Assembly (NCBI GenBank): GCA_021779665.1
Contig: JAJYAG010000041.1
Location: 1 to 41,047 of the forward strand
Length of the DNA stretch: 41,047 nucleotides
From: Bacteroidota bacterium
GTDB lineage: Bacteria; Bacteroidota; Bacteroidia; Bacteroidales; JAAUTT01
Direction of reading: 5' to 3'
Part shown: piece by piece, positions 33,019 through 41,047 of the stretch
How positions within the stretch are numbered: position 1 is the first letter of the stretch
How the letters are laid out: the number at the start of each line of letters is the position of its first letter
The notes under the pieces: model-generated
What the model saw: the letters and a program-made list of their open reading frames with translations, nothing else
What the model was told of the DNA's origin: nothing
Database searches by the model: none
Made by a program: the position numbers and the translations under genes

Positions 33019-34326
33019 TTAAGATTCTGTACCAATCCAAAAACATGTTCTTCCGTATCCGTTATTCATCAACGAAAACTTCAGATGGTGGTTCTGCAAT
33101 ATCTCCCTCACCAACGTTAACCCTATCCCCTGCCCTGTTTTCTTAGTGGTAAAAAAAGGTGTAAAAAGTTGTTTTTGAATTTCAGCGGGAATGGTTTCTC
33201 CCGAATTAAAAATAGAAAGTCCCTCGGGATGAGTTTTAGTGCTAATGCTGATCTCTCCACCCGGTCCAGCAGCTTCAATTGCATTTTTCAAAATATTGGA
33301 AATGACTAGCTCAAACTGATTAATATCCACTAGCCATACCAGCGGATCGGACGAAAGTTGCAATGTAAGCGTAATTTCATTCTGTCGCATTTCATAATGG
33401 AATATCTTCTCCATTCTGAGCAACAGCTCGTTTATATTACATTTCTCTTTTATAGGTGACGGCAGCTTAAACAGTTGCGCATAACGCTTTATAAAATCGT
33501 TCAGCGCAAAGTTCCGCTGTATGGCCACTTCGATTGCATACTCGAAATCGGGTTGCTGATCGGGAGCCGACTTTATAATATGCGTCTTCAACGAATCAAG
33601 CACCGAATTGATTGGGCCAATAGAATTATTAAACTCGTGCGATATGGTTCTGATCACTTTTTCGTAAGCTGCCCGCTCGATATTATATATCTCGTTGCTC
33701 AGCTCCTCAATTATAAGAAACTGGTTGCGAAAACCCTGGTTAACAAAATACGACCGGTGAACTTTATATTTCAAAAGTCCGGATACAAGAACGGTTTGAG
33801 TCTCGTTTGTGCCAATACTTAGGAGTTCCTTGATCAAAGGTTTCTGATAAAACGATTGTAAGGAAAAATCTTTGACTTCTATGAATTCTAACCCGGTAAA
33901 GCTTTCTGCAGCAGGATTCATCATCTTGATTTTTTCATCGGGATCGAGGATAATGATGCCGGAAGGGGAAGCCAGTAACAATTTTTCAAGAAAATAATGC
34001 TGTTCCTGCTGCAATGTTCTTTCGTAACGAAGCCGGTCGATCATCTGATTATACACCGCGATGAGGTTGTCCAGCTCGGGTTGTCCCACTTTTACGAGAC
34101 GCATGCTGAAATCCTTGTCTTTTATAGATTCTATCCCACTATGGATTAACTTCAACGGTTTGGAGAAGGCGATAAAAAAATACACCGAGAATCCCAGGGA
34201 GAATACAATTAAAGCTTCGGCTGCAATAAACCATGTGGTGTTTTTATACAACACCAGAATAGCAAGAGCTACCTCAACCAGGTGAATAAACACCAGGAAT
34301 AAAAAGAATTTAGTCCTGTATGTCAT
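33019..34326 (-). CDS. NtrY-like sensor histidine kinase
   Basis: 435 residues: two transmembrane helices (about 5-27 and 33-53) with almost no periplasmic part, so it should sense membrane or cytoplasmic cues; a HAMP-like helix (about 60-100); a PAS domain (about 105-215, LASPSGIIILDPDEKIKMMN); an H-box with His230 in TISHEFNNSIGPINSVLDSL; and the HATPase with N-box NILKNAIEAA and G-box GQGIGLTLVREIL. The F/S-rich HEFNNS H-box is that of NtrY/NtrB-like kinases paired with sigma-54 activators. It overlaps the upstream response-regulator gene by 17 bp. Confidence 0.92.
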   Translation of the reverse strand: MTYRTKFFLFLVFIHLVEVALAILVLYKNTTWFIAAEALIVFSLGFSVYFFIAFSKPLKLIHSGIESIKDKDFSMRLVKVGQPELDNLIAVYNQMIDRLRYERTLQQEQHYFLEKLLLASPSGIIILDPDEKIKMMNPAAESFTGLEFIEVKDFSLQSFYQKPLIKELLSIGTNETQTVLVSGLLKYKVHRSYFVNQGFRNQFLIIEELSNEIYNIERAAYEKVIRTISHEFNNSIGPINSVLDSLKTHIIKSAPDQQPDFEYAIEVAIQRNFALNDFIKRYAQLFKLPSPIKEKCNINELLLRMEKIFHYEMRQNEITLTLQLSSDPLVWLVDINQFELVISNILKNAIEAAGPGGEISISTKTHPEGLSIFNSGETIPAEIQKQLFTPFFTTKKTGQGIGLTLVREILQNHHLKFSLMNNGYGRTCFWIGTES

Positions 34327-35680
34327 ATGGAATTCCGTATTTATCGAGCCGCCGGTATAACGACCCTCTGCTCAGTCCTAATGCCTTTGCCACCTTAGAC
34401 ATATTATTACGATAAAGACCAAGGTTTTTCCGTATCAGCAATTCTTCCATCTCATCCAGGGTAAGGTTGGATGCCGGAAGCTGGTCGGCCAGATCGCCCA
34501 TGGGAACTTTCTGCACGTAAGCCGAAAAATGATCGATATCCAGTTGGGTGCTATTGCAAAGAAGAACGGTACGTTCAACCAGATTTTTGAGTTCGCGTAC
34601 ATTCCCGGGAAAATGTAATTGCTGCAGCCAGGTCAGCGCTTTATCCGAAATGGTAAGGTTTTTTATACCATACGACCTTTTCAGGTTTTCCATAAAGTGC
34701 AGGGTGAGCAGCGGTATGTCCTGCGGCCTTTCACGTAATGCCGGTAATTTTATGTTGATAAGGTTGAGACGGTAATACAGATCTTCACGGAAATGCTTCG
34801 ATTCAATCATTTTTTCGAGCGAGCGGTTGGTTGCACTGATTACCCTAACATCCACACGCCGGGTTTTGCTGTCGCCCAACACCTCGTAAGTTTTATCCTG
34901 CAATACACGTAAAAGTTTCACCTGCGAGTTAAGGTCGAGTTCACCAATTTCATCCAGGAAAATAGTGCCTGTATCGGCTATTTCGAAGCGACCTTTGCGA
35001 TCGAAACGCGCATCGGTAAAGGCGCCCTTGCGATGACCAAACATTTCGCTCTCGAAAAGTGATGAGGAAATTCCACCAAGATTAACCTTTACAAAGGGTT
35101 GTTCGCTGCGATGGCTGTTACGGTGGATGGCTTCGGCTATCAACTCCTTTCCGGTACCGCTTTCGCCGCTGATAAGCACATAGGCATCGGTACGACTGAT
35201 ACGTCCAACGGTCTCAAGAACATTAAGAAATGAAGGATCTTCGCCGATGATAAAATCAAACTGGTATTTCTGATCCAGCTCTTTACGCGATAACTTTGAA
35301 TGGGCATTGACGCTTTTCAGGCTCAGAATGGTTTTGACCGATTGCAGCAAATGTTGGTTATCCCAAGGCTTGGAAATAAAATCGGCAGCCCCGTTTTTCA
35401 TTCCTTCTACAGCCAGGGGAACGGTGGCCCAACCGGTAATAAGCATAACAGGCATGTCTGGCTTTTTCATCCTTATCTGCTGAAGAGCATTCAATCCTTC
35501 CCTACCCGAATTGTCATTTGTAAAATTCATATCGAGCAAAACAAGCTCAACTGGCAGTTGATCCAGAAATATCAGACCTTCTGCCGGATTAGAAGCCACT
35601 TTCACATTAAAACCCTCCTGCTTCAGAAGAAGGTTAAGAGAAGCCTGAACAGCAGTATCGTCGTCGATAATTAGAAGCAT
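34310..35680 (-). CDS. NtrC-type sigma-54-dependent response regulator
   Basis: 456 residues: receiver domain (1-125) with acidic pocket IIDDD and phospho-acceptor Asp50 in LVLLDMNF; AAA+ domain (about 145-375) with Walker A GESGTGKELIAEAIH, the GAFTDA loop, Walker B TIFLDEIGEL and the R-finger region NRSLEKMI; and a Fis-type helix-turn-helix (NMSKVAKALGLSRGSLYRRL). The loop that contacts sigma-54 is usually GAFTGA; the Asp variant occurs in Bacteroidota regulators to my knowledge, so it need not be inactive. With the overlapping kinase it probably controls the ABC operon upstream, 197 bp away on the same strand. The target promoter is outside the window. Confidence 0.95.
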   Translation of the reverse strand: MLLIIDDDTAVQASLNLLLKQEGFNVKVASNPAEGLIFLDQLPVELVLLDMNFTNDNSGREGLNALQQIRMKKPDMPVMLITGWATVPLAVEGMKNGAADFISKPWDNQHLLQSVKTILSLKSVNAHSKLSRKELDQKYQFDFIIGEDPSFLNVLETVGRISRTDAYVLISGESGTGKELIAEAIHRNSHRSEQPFVKVNLGGISSSLFESEMFGHRKGAFTDARFDRKGRFEIADTGTIFLDEIGELDLNSQVKLLRVLQDKTYEVLGDSKTRRVDVRVISATNRSLEKMIESKHFREDLYYRLNLINIKLPALRERPQDIPLLTLHFMENLKRSYGIKNLTISDKALTWLQQLHFPGNVRELKNLVERTVLLCNSTQLDIDHFSAYVQKVPMGDLADQLPASNLTLDEMEELLIRKNLGLYRNNMSKVAKALGLSRGSLYRRLDKYGIPYDIQD

Positions 35681-35830
35681 ATTTTGGTTATAAAGCGGGT
35701 GTACGAAAGATTCGCTACGTAAAACTCGTTATTTTTTGTCAGAATTAAAATTCCTTACTCAACCTGTTAATTCATAAAATTAAAAACCTTGTCCTTTGAA
35801 GAGCAAAGAATTTAAGGTTGTGGGTTCTTT

Positions 35831-35866
35831 CTCCCCTCTCCAAATGGAGAGGGGTCGGGGGTGAGG
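35831..35866. repeat. REP-like palindromic repeat, short form
   Basis: ctcccctctccaaatggag and aggggtcgggggtgagg: stem CCCCTCTCC/GGAGAGGGG. It lies between the last permease gene and the response regulator gene. It could stabilise or end the permease mRNA (inference). Confidence 0.75.
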
Positions 35867-35877
35867 TTCCTAATAAC

Positions 35878-37086
35878 TTATTCTTCATGCAATGCCTCGG
35901 CAGGTTTGAGTGCAGCCGCAATTTTAGCGGGCGACAAAGCACTGATGGTGCATAACAGCAAAATAATCAGAAAAGCAGCTAAATTGGCCTGTACCAGAGT
36001 AGAAACCGGCGTATTGTAAACGTTGAAAATAAAAACCTGAGAAGTAAGAATTAGCCCGAATAACATGGAAATGATAGCCAGCAAATATGTTTCGCCAAGT
36101 ATTTGCAGCAGTACCGATGTTGAGGAACTTCCTACGGCCCTTCGCAATCCAATCTCAGGTTTTCGGCGTGAAATGTTGAGCCATAGGGTTCCGAAGAGGC
36201 CAAGCATAACGTTTACAATCAAAAAGATGACAACCGCCCCGGCTATGATAATGGGGGCAAGCTCCGAGATAAGATACTGGCGACGCATCGATTCAAGTTT
36301 TTCAATCTGGTATTGAAATGATTTATCGAATTTTATCAGCTTATTAACAAGCTTTGCTTCATAACTACCAGGAACATCTCCTTTTAACCTGACCAACATC
36401 CCTCCCCATGGAAAATATCTAGGTTTCTCCGGAGTTGCATCAATCATAAAATTAGGCTCATCCGAGAATTCTCCATGGCGCCTGAGCGTTTCAAAAACCC
36501 CAACAATTTTATATTTCTGTGAATTCTTCTCTTCCCCAACAGTTATAATTTCCCCCGCTGCTGGCTTATCTCCAAATAATTCTTTCCGGAATTTTTCATT
36601 AATTACACTCGTTGTTATATTCGAAAATTTGTCTTCCGGTAAAAACCATCTTCCTTCGGTAATTTTTAATCCGGTTGTCTTGGCAAGGTCGGGTTCTGCC
36701 CTGAAGGTTTCATAACAATACTGCTTTGAGTTCCAATTGAAACAACTGCTCGAATTACTTTGTGCATAAATAAAATCGCTGAAGGAAACATAGGCTGCAG
36801 AGGCTATCTGGTCATCATTCAGCAGATATTTTTTAATCTCGTCGAATTTAAGGAACATCACTGAATCGTTTAATCTTTGTTCGCGCGGAAGGTTCCAATC
36901 CTGGTGGATATGCAGCGCCCACATATTCTTATAGTCCATCCCTAAAGGTTCCTTGTACTTTTTATAATAATGAATAACAACCGCCGACAGCACAAATAAA
37001 GCCATGAACGATAAAACAATTTCAATTACCAGCAGACTGTTTCTGCGGCGTTGGTTCCAGAGAATAACAAAAAAATGGCGGATCAT
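35878..37086 (-). CDS. ABC transporter permease B2 (FtsX/MacB type)
   Basis: 402 residues: one N-terminal transmembrane helix (about 18-40), a periplasmic MacB-type core (about 45-275), and the FtsX domain with three helices (about 285-395). The cytoplasmic coupling motif is EIGLRRAVGSSSTSVLLQIL, and it ends LSPAKIAAALKPAEALHEE. It is a paralogue of the permease at 38338. It overlaps the stop of the preceding A2 gene (ATGA), and a consensus AGGAGG lies 6 bases before its ATG inside A2. It should form a heterodimer with A2 and use the operon's ATPase. Confidence 0.93.
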   Translation of the reverse strand: MIRHFFVILWNQRRRNSLLVIEIVLSFMALFVLSAVVIHYYKKYKEPLGMDYKNMWALHIHQDWNLPREQRLNDSVMFLKFDEIKKYLLNDDQIASAAYVSFSDFIYAQSNSSSCFNWNSKQYCYETFRAEPDLAKTTGLKITEGRWFLPEDKFSNITTSVINEKFRKELFGDKPAAGEIITVGEEKNSQKYKIVGVFETLRRHGEFSDEPNFMIDATPEKPRYFPWGGMLVRLKGDVPGSYEAKLVNKLIKFDKSFQYQIEKLESMRRQYLISELAPIIIAGAVVIFLIVNVMLGLFGTLWLNISRRKPEIGLRRAVGSSSTSVLLQILGETYLLAIISMLFGLILTSQVFIFNVYNTPVSTLVQANLAAFLIILLLCTISALSPAKIAAALKPAEALHEE

Positions 37087-38318
37087 TTTACACCTCCTTT
37101 CAAACAGGTAACAATTTGAAGTTTCGACATTTTAAGTGCAGGATATAAGCCGGAGATAACTCCGAAAATAAGAATAACTACGAACCCATAGAAATAAACC
37201 CGCAGGCTGAAATCAACATCACCAAGGTTCATTAGTCCGGAGGCATCAATACCTTTCAGAAGAGCCCAGGCCCCAATAAATCCAAAGAGTCCTCCCATTA
37301 TTGTTACAACAATATTCTCATAAACAAACTGCACAGCCATATTTGGTTTGGTGGCCCCAAAGGCTTTACGAACGCCTATTTCGGAGGCCCGCTCATAGAT
37401 GCGTGAAACAGTAAGATTGGTGAGGTTTAACAACGGTATAAAAGAGAAAAGTATTGCAAAAGCAATCAATATAAACTGGCTTTTACTCCTGTCGCTGTAC
37501 GATTTAAAAGTAAACTCGAAAGAAGATTCCAGTTTTGATTCAGCTTCTTTCATATTATCAGGAGGTTTTACCTTCGAAACTTCTTTTTTAAAGTTTTTTC
37601 TTAACATTTCAAAATCGCTTCTGGATTTTGCCTGTACAAGCACCTGATAGCTCCACGAGATATAATCCTTCTCTTTTACCTGGGTAGTATAGGAAACATA
37701 ATTGTAAGGCATCCAAACCTGGGAAAAGGCCGAAAGATAAATGGCGGGAACATCGTCGACAACACCCAAAACTTTATAATTTTTATTGTTAATATTCAAG
37801 AATTTACCAACGGCAGGAGAAGCACCAAAAATACTTTCCTTTATACTTTTGCAAATTACTACCACCTGGGGAGTATTTATAATTTCCTGTTTGTCGTAAG
37901 GTCTTCCTTCCAGAAATTTAAAGGAAAAAATCTTCCAGAAATTTTCGTCGGTATCTTTCATGTTAATATCCAAACGTTTATCTCCAAGATAAATAGTAAC
38001 TGTGCCACTCCCACGACTGCAAATTGAAATAATTTCGGCTTCCTTTTCGAGTGGCCTGACAGTTTGTTCGATAAAATAGGGCATAGCAGGACCAGAGCTG
38101 TAACTGCCTCGCTCTTTATCACTGAATTGGACCTCGTTCATGATCAATGTTTTTGATAGATTTGGCTGAACAGGATTGGCCACAATCATCAGGGTATAAA
38201 TACTGGTTACAGCCAACAGAATCGTCAGCGTAAAGCTTATGCCGAACAGATTGATGAAAGTAAACATCTTCCGTCGCATCAGCACTTTAAATGTAAGTTT
38301 TATGTAGTTTTTAAACAT
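37083..38318 (-). CDS. ABC transporter permease A2 (FtsX/MacB type)
   Basis: 411 residues starting MFKNYIKLTFKVLMRRKMFT. TM1 is about 20-45, then a periplasmic MacB core (about 50-280, with GVVDDVPAIYLSAFSQVWMP), then the FtsX domain with EIGVRKAFGATKPNMAVQFV and the end SGLYPALKMSKLQIVTCLKG. It is a paralogue of the permease at 39546, and the first 60 nt of the two genes are nearly identical. It follows B1 after 19 bp and is coupled to B2 by a 4-nt overlap. Confidence 0.93.
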   Translation of the reverse strand: MFKNYIKLTFKVLMRRKMFTFINLFGISFTLTILLAVTSIYTLMIVANPVQPNLSKTLIMNEVQFSDKERGSYSSGPAMPYFIEQTVRPLEKEAEIISICSRGSGTVTIYLGDKRLDINMKDTDENFWKIFSFKFLEGRPYDKQEIINTPQVVVICKSIKESIFGASPAVGKFLNINNKNYKVLGVVDDVPAIYLSAFSQVWMPYNYVSYTTQVKEKDYISWSYQVLVQAKSRSDFEMLRKNFKKEVSKVKPPDNMKEAESKLESSFEFTFKSYSDRSKSQFILIAFAILFSFIPLLNLTNLTVSRIYERASEIGVRKAFGATKPNMAVQFVYENIVVTIMGGLFGFIGAWALLKGIDASGLMNLGDVDFSLRVYFYGFVVILIFGVISGLYPALKMSKLQIVTCLKGGVK

Positions 38319-38337
38319 GGGTCATAGGTTTTAAAGT

Positions 38338-39549
38338 TTAAAATTCTTCTCTGATTGCTTCTGCAGGTTTAAGATTCGCTGCCTGACGAGCTGGCAATAG
38401 AGCACAAAAGGTTGAAAGTATAAAGATTACGAGGGTAGAGGCTAAATGTCCAAGTATAAGGGCTTGCACAGGTATATCTAAAAAGTTATAAATAAATATT
38501 TGTGAGGAAAAAACGAATCCGATAAGAATGGAAATACTTGTAAGTATATAAGTTTCGACAAGAATTTGCCATTGAATTAAACTTCTCCTACTTCCTACAG
38601 CTCTTCTGATGCCTATTTCGGATTTACGTCGGGCAATATTTTGCCATAGACTTGCAAATAGTCCAAGCATTACATTGATAATTAAAAAAGCTACAACAAC
38701 ACTTAAAATAATTAGTGGTACTAAATACTTTCTCAGATATTGCTGCCTCATCTTCTCCATACTGTAAATGTTGAAATTCAAATCAGATGCGTATTTCCTG
38801 AGGAGCTTCATCAACTCTCCTTCAAAAGATGGATGTGGTTTATTCTTCACTTTAATAAGTATTCCATTATGCTCATCATTAGTATCCTTAAAGAACATGA
38901 GATTGAGATTATCAGAAAACTCACCATTGAACTTAAAATGATCTACAACTCCCAGAACTTCATATTTTTGATCATCTCCAAATGTTCTTCCTACTGGATT
39001 TTGTCTTGGGAAAAGGACATCTGCGACTTTCCTGCTCAATACTACCTGATGACGGGAGGATGCCATATCTTCTCTGCTAAACCAGCGTCCTTCCTTTAGA
39101 TTTATTTCCAGATCATCTTTTAAATATTCATTGGCACAACAAAACTGATATCTTATTTCCTTTCCGCCGAAAACAAAGGCATTATCCTCTCCTGTTTGAT
39201 GGAGATAGGCCATTGTAGAGAAATGAACAGGATGAGCATATTCTACAGTTGAAAAGACATTTTTAATTTCCACTGCCAATCTTTCCATCTTTTCATTTCT
39301 TACCTTTTCACGCATATGTTCCTGTTTCCAATCTTCGTCAGTGTCCAATGGATAGTACTCTTTAGGAAAAGCATTTACCATCCATACATTTTTATAGTTA
39401 AACCCTAACGGTTCAAGGTATTTTTCAGTCTGCATTATAACAAAGGAAGACAGTGCAGTAAGTATTAAAAATGCAAACGATATCTCTACCACAGTAAGCA
39501 AATTCTCTTTTCGCCTGTTCCAAATCATTTTGAAATAATGAATAATCAT
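38338..39549 (-). CDS. ABC transporter permease B1 (FtsX/MacB type)
   Basis: 403 residues with the same plan as the permease at 35878: EPLGFNYKNVWMVN after TM1, a periplasmic core with FSREDMASSRHQVVLSRKVA and VLGVVDHFKFNGEFSDNLNL, FtsX coupling motif EIGIRRAVGSRRSLIQWQIL, and the end LLPARQAANLKPAEAIREEF. It overlaps the stop of A1 by 4 nt, with a consensus AGGAGG 6 bases before the ATG. It is the partner of A1. Confidence 0.93.
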   Translation of the reverse strand: MIIHYFKMIWNRRKENLLTVVEISFAFLILTALSSFVIMQTEKYLEPLGFNYKNVWMVNAFPKEYYPLDTDEDWKQEHMREKVRNEKMERLAVEIKNVFSTVEYAHPVHFSTMAYLHQTGEDNAFVFGGKEIRYQFCCANEYLKDDLEINLKEGRWFSREDMASSRHQVVLSRKVADVLFPRQNPVGRTFGDDQKYEVLGVVDHFKFNGEFSDNLNLMFFKDTNDEHNGILIKVKNKPHPSFEGELMKLLRKYASDLNFNIYSMEKMRQQYLRKYLVPLIILSVVVAFLIINVMLGLFASLWQNIARRKSEIGIRRAVGSRRSLIQWQILVETYILTSISILIGFVFSSQIFIYNFLDIPVQALILGHLASTLVIFILSTFCALLPARQAANLKPAEAIREEF

Positions 39550-40775
39550 TTTAAACCTCCTCTCATGGCCGAAATTATCTGTAGCTTCGACATGCGTATT
39601 GCTGGATACAATCCGGCTAAAGCACCGAAAATAAAAATGATACCTAAACCATTCAGGAAAATTCTAAAATCGGGTTTAAAATTGCTATATCCCAACAATT
39701 CAGATGAGTTAATCATCATGAGGATTAACCATGCTCCAATAAATGCAATGATTCCCCCAATGATACTTACAAGAATGCTCTCGCAAATGAATTGAACTAT
39801 GATATCTTTTCTGGTTGCACCAAAAGATCTTCGTAAAGCAATTTCGCTGTATCTTTCTATAATTCGGCTGGTGTTAAGGTTAGTGACATTGAGTAATGGT
39901 AAAAAAATAAAAATTGAAATAAGTGCAATGCCCATTTTAATATAAAAATCATCCTGAAGCCAATAGTAATCGTAATAGAGAGATTGAAAAGGATCTTTTA
40001 ATGCTGCTCTGACTGCAACGTAATATTCAGGTCGATCCATCTGCTGAAGCCTTTTTTCAAATTCCTTCCGGATTGAAGCTTCAGAAGCTCCCTCCTTCTT
40101 GATAATTAAAACATTGTACTTCGATTTAATGTATTTCGCCTTTAATTCCTTCAAGTAATCTGTCTTGTTGTAAGGGATCCATACGTCAGCAAATGCAGTA
40201 TGGAGAATTTGCGACACATTCCTCACAACGCCTATGACTTTATACCTCGCATTATCAAGAATAAGTGTTTCACCTATTACATTTTTATGCCCAAAATACC
40301 TGTCCCTTATCTTTTCTGTGATTACGGCAACCGGCTTACTTGATTCAATATGACCTGAGTTGTATGGCAATCCCTCGACAAAATCGAAAGAAAAAATCTT
40401 CCAATAATTCTCATCTGTTTCACGGTATCTTATTTCTATTGGTCCATTTTTCACATATTCTGTTACTGGCTGAAAAGAAAGAGCATGTATTGAAATAGTC
40501 TTTACACCACTTAAAGGTTTTACAACCTTTTCGAAAAAATACGGACCAACAGATGCAGTAAAATTTTCATATTTTCTGTCAATCTCAATATGATTTAAAT
40601 ATAATGTCCTTGAAAGATTCTTTTCTACAGGATTCGAAACAAAGATGTAGGTATATAAAGCAGATAAAACAAGCAACACCATTAAAGTACAGCTAATTCC
40701 AAAAAGGCTTACAGCAGTAAACATCTTCCTTCGCATCAGCACTTTAAATGTAAGTTTTATGTAATTTTTGAACAT
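39546..40775 (-). CDS. ABC transporter permease A1 (FtsX/MacB type)
   Basis: 409 residues starting MFKNYIKLTFKVLMRRKMFT, with the same plan as A2: periplasmic core containing RETDENYWKIFSFDFVEGLP and GVVRNVSQILHTAFADVWIP, coupling motif EIALRRSFGATRKDIIVQFI, and the end AGLYPAIRMSKLQIISAMRG. It is the first permease of the operon, 90 bp after the ATPase stop. The four permeases form the order A1-B1-A2-B2, a tandem duplication of a two-gene module. Confidence 0.93.
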   Translation of the reverse strand: MFKNYIKLTFKVLMRRKMFTAVSLFGISCTLMVLLVLSALYTYIFVSNPVEKNLSRTLYLNHIEIDRKYENFTASVGPYFFEKVVKPLSGVKTISIHALSFQPVTEYVKNGPIEIRYRETDENYWKIFSFDFVEGLPYNSGHIESSKPVAVITEKIRDRYFGHKNVIGETLILDNARYKVIGVVRNVSQILHTAFADVWIPYNKTDYLKELKAKYIKSKYNVLIIKKEGASEASIRKEFEKRLQQMDRPEYYVAVRAALKDPFQSLYYDYYWLQDDFYIKMGIALISIFIFLPLLNVTNLNTSRIIERYSEIALRRSFGATRKDIIVQFICESILVSIIGGIIAFIGAWLILMMINSSELLGYSNFKPDFRIFLNGLGIIFIFGALAGLYPAIRMSKLQIISAMRGGLK

Positions 40776-40829
40776 GGTATTCGGGTTACGGGTTGCGTGT
40801 TATGAGCTACATGTTGTTTTTGTATTTAC

Positions 40830-40855
40830 TATCGACTATGGACCATCGACTATCG
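40830..40855. repeat. 'atcgactatgg' direct repeat
   Basis: tatcgactatggaccatcgactatcg contains two copies of atcgactat, 10 bp apart. It lies in the 90-bp gap between the ATPase and the A1 permease. Short stuttered 'gactatggac' repeats of this kind are familiar between Bacteroidota genes. Confidence 0.45.
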
Positions 40856-40865
40856 CGTTTTCCCA

Positions 40866-41047
40866 CTAATTCACCATACTTCCATCGAAAAGCCTAATGA
40901 TATGCTGCGTTTGCCGCGCCAGACTCTCGTCGTGGGTTACCATGACAATGGTGGTTCCTTCCTTGTGGAGATTCATCAGGATATTCATAATTTCGGACCC
41001 CATTTCGCTGTCTAGGTTGCCGGTCGCTTCTTGGGCAAGGATTATTT
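40866..41047 (-). CDS. ABC transporter ATP-binding protein (3' part)
   Basis: Cut by the window edge: the last 59 residues of a LolD/MacB-type ATPase, stop TAG at 40866-40868. Readable text: IILAQEATGNLDSEMGSEIM with the D-loop NLDS, then GTTIVMVTHDESLARQTQ with the switch His, then HIIRLFDGSMVN. The Walker B region, normally LLADEPTGNLDS, reads LAQEATGNLDS: the metal-binding Asp is Gln and the Pro is Ala, while the catalytic Glu and the switch His stay. Walker A is outside the window. It is the first visible gene of the permease operon and probably powers both permease pairs. Confidence 0.9.
   Translation of the reverse strand, partial: IILAQEATGNLDSEMGSEIMNILMNLHKEGTTIVMVTHDESLARQTQHIIRLFDGSMVN

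Overview
ORGANISM. The window comes from a Bacteroidota (Bacteroidetes) chromosome, most likely an environmental member of the Bacteroidales/Marinilabiliales type; that rank is inference. The evidence is a SusC/SusD pair with an STN-bearing SusC, an ECF sigma factor with a DUF4974-type FecR anti-sigma factor, three GH92 alpha-mannosidases, a DUF5723-type outer-membrane protein, a mutL-rhomboid-rhomboid-endonuclease gene block, and few Shine-Dalgarno sequences. GC content is moderate, and the spaces between genes carry the palindromic 'ccctctcc...ggggtgagg' repeats common in this phylum. || LAYOUT. 1-3.2 kb: the tail of one gene, a small membrane protein, one secreted lysine-rich coiled-coil protein with a good terminator, and otherwise layered repeat families: two copies of a ~192 bp element with inverted ends, three copies of a ~120 bp block, and REP-like palindromes. 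3.2-21.8 kb: a polysaccharide utilisation locus (PUL) with a minus-strand GH2 lipoprotein, an ECF sigma factor, a 1.17 kb repeat-filled gap, FecR, SusC, SusD and three tandem GH92 glycosidases. 21.8-27.1 kb, minus strand: a small helical protein of unknown function, then (in transcription order) mutL, two rhomboid proteases and a membrane-anchored endonuclease/exonuclease/phosphatase-fold protein. 27.3-33.0 kb: gmhA, a lipoprotein with an overlapping DUF5723 beta-barrel, a leucine-rich-repeat secreted protein (minus), and a YifB/ComM AAA ATPase. 33.0-41.0 kb, minus strand: an ABC exporter-like operon cut by the window edge (ATPase, then permeases A1-B1-A2-B2) followed by an NtrC-type response regulator and an NtrY-like histidine kinase. 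|| HOW THE GENES WORK TOGETHER. SusC/SusD would import mannose-containing oligosaccharides. The SusC STN domain probably reports transport to FecR, which would release the ECF sigma factor to raise PUL expression. The three GH92 enzymes, each from a different sequence subgroup, would trim alpha-mannosides, and the GH2 enzyme would remove a beta-linked sugar; a high-mannose N-glycan or a mannan is the likely substrate class (inference). The ABC/two-component block looks like an envelope-stress or small-molecule efflux module of the MacB type, in which the permease pair has been duplicated in tandem. || MOST UNUSUAL POINTS. These are the two 98%-identical inverted-end elements with half-elements between them; mutually exclusive hairpins just outside each element; a degenerate Walker B (LAQEATG) in the ABC ATPase; canonical Shine-Dalgarno sequences at both A-B permease junctions; and near-identity of the first 60 nt of the two A-type permease genes while the rest has diverged.
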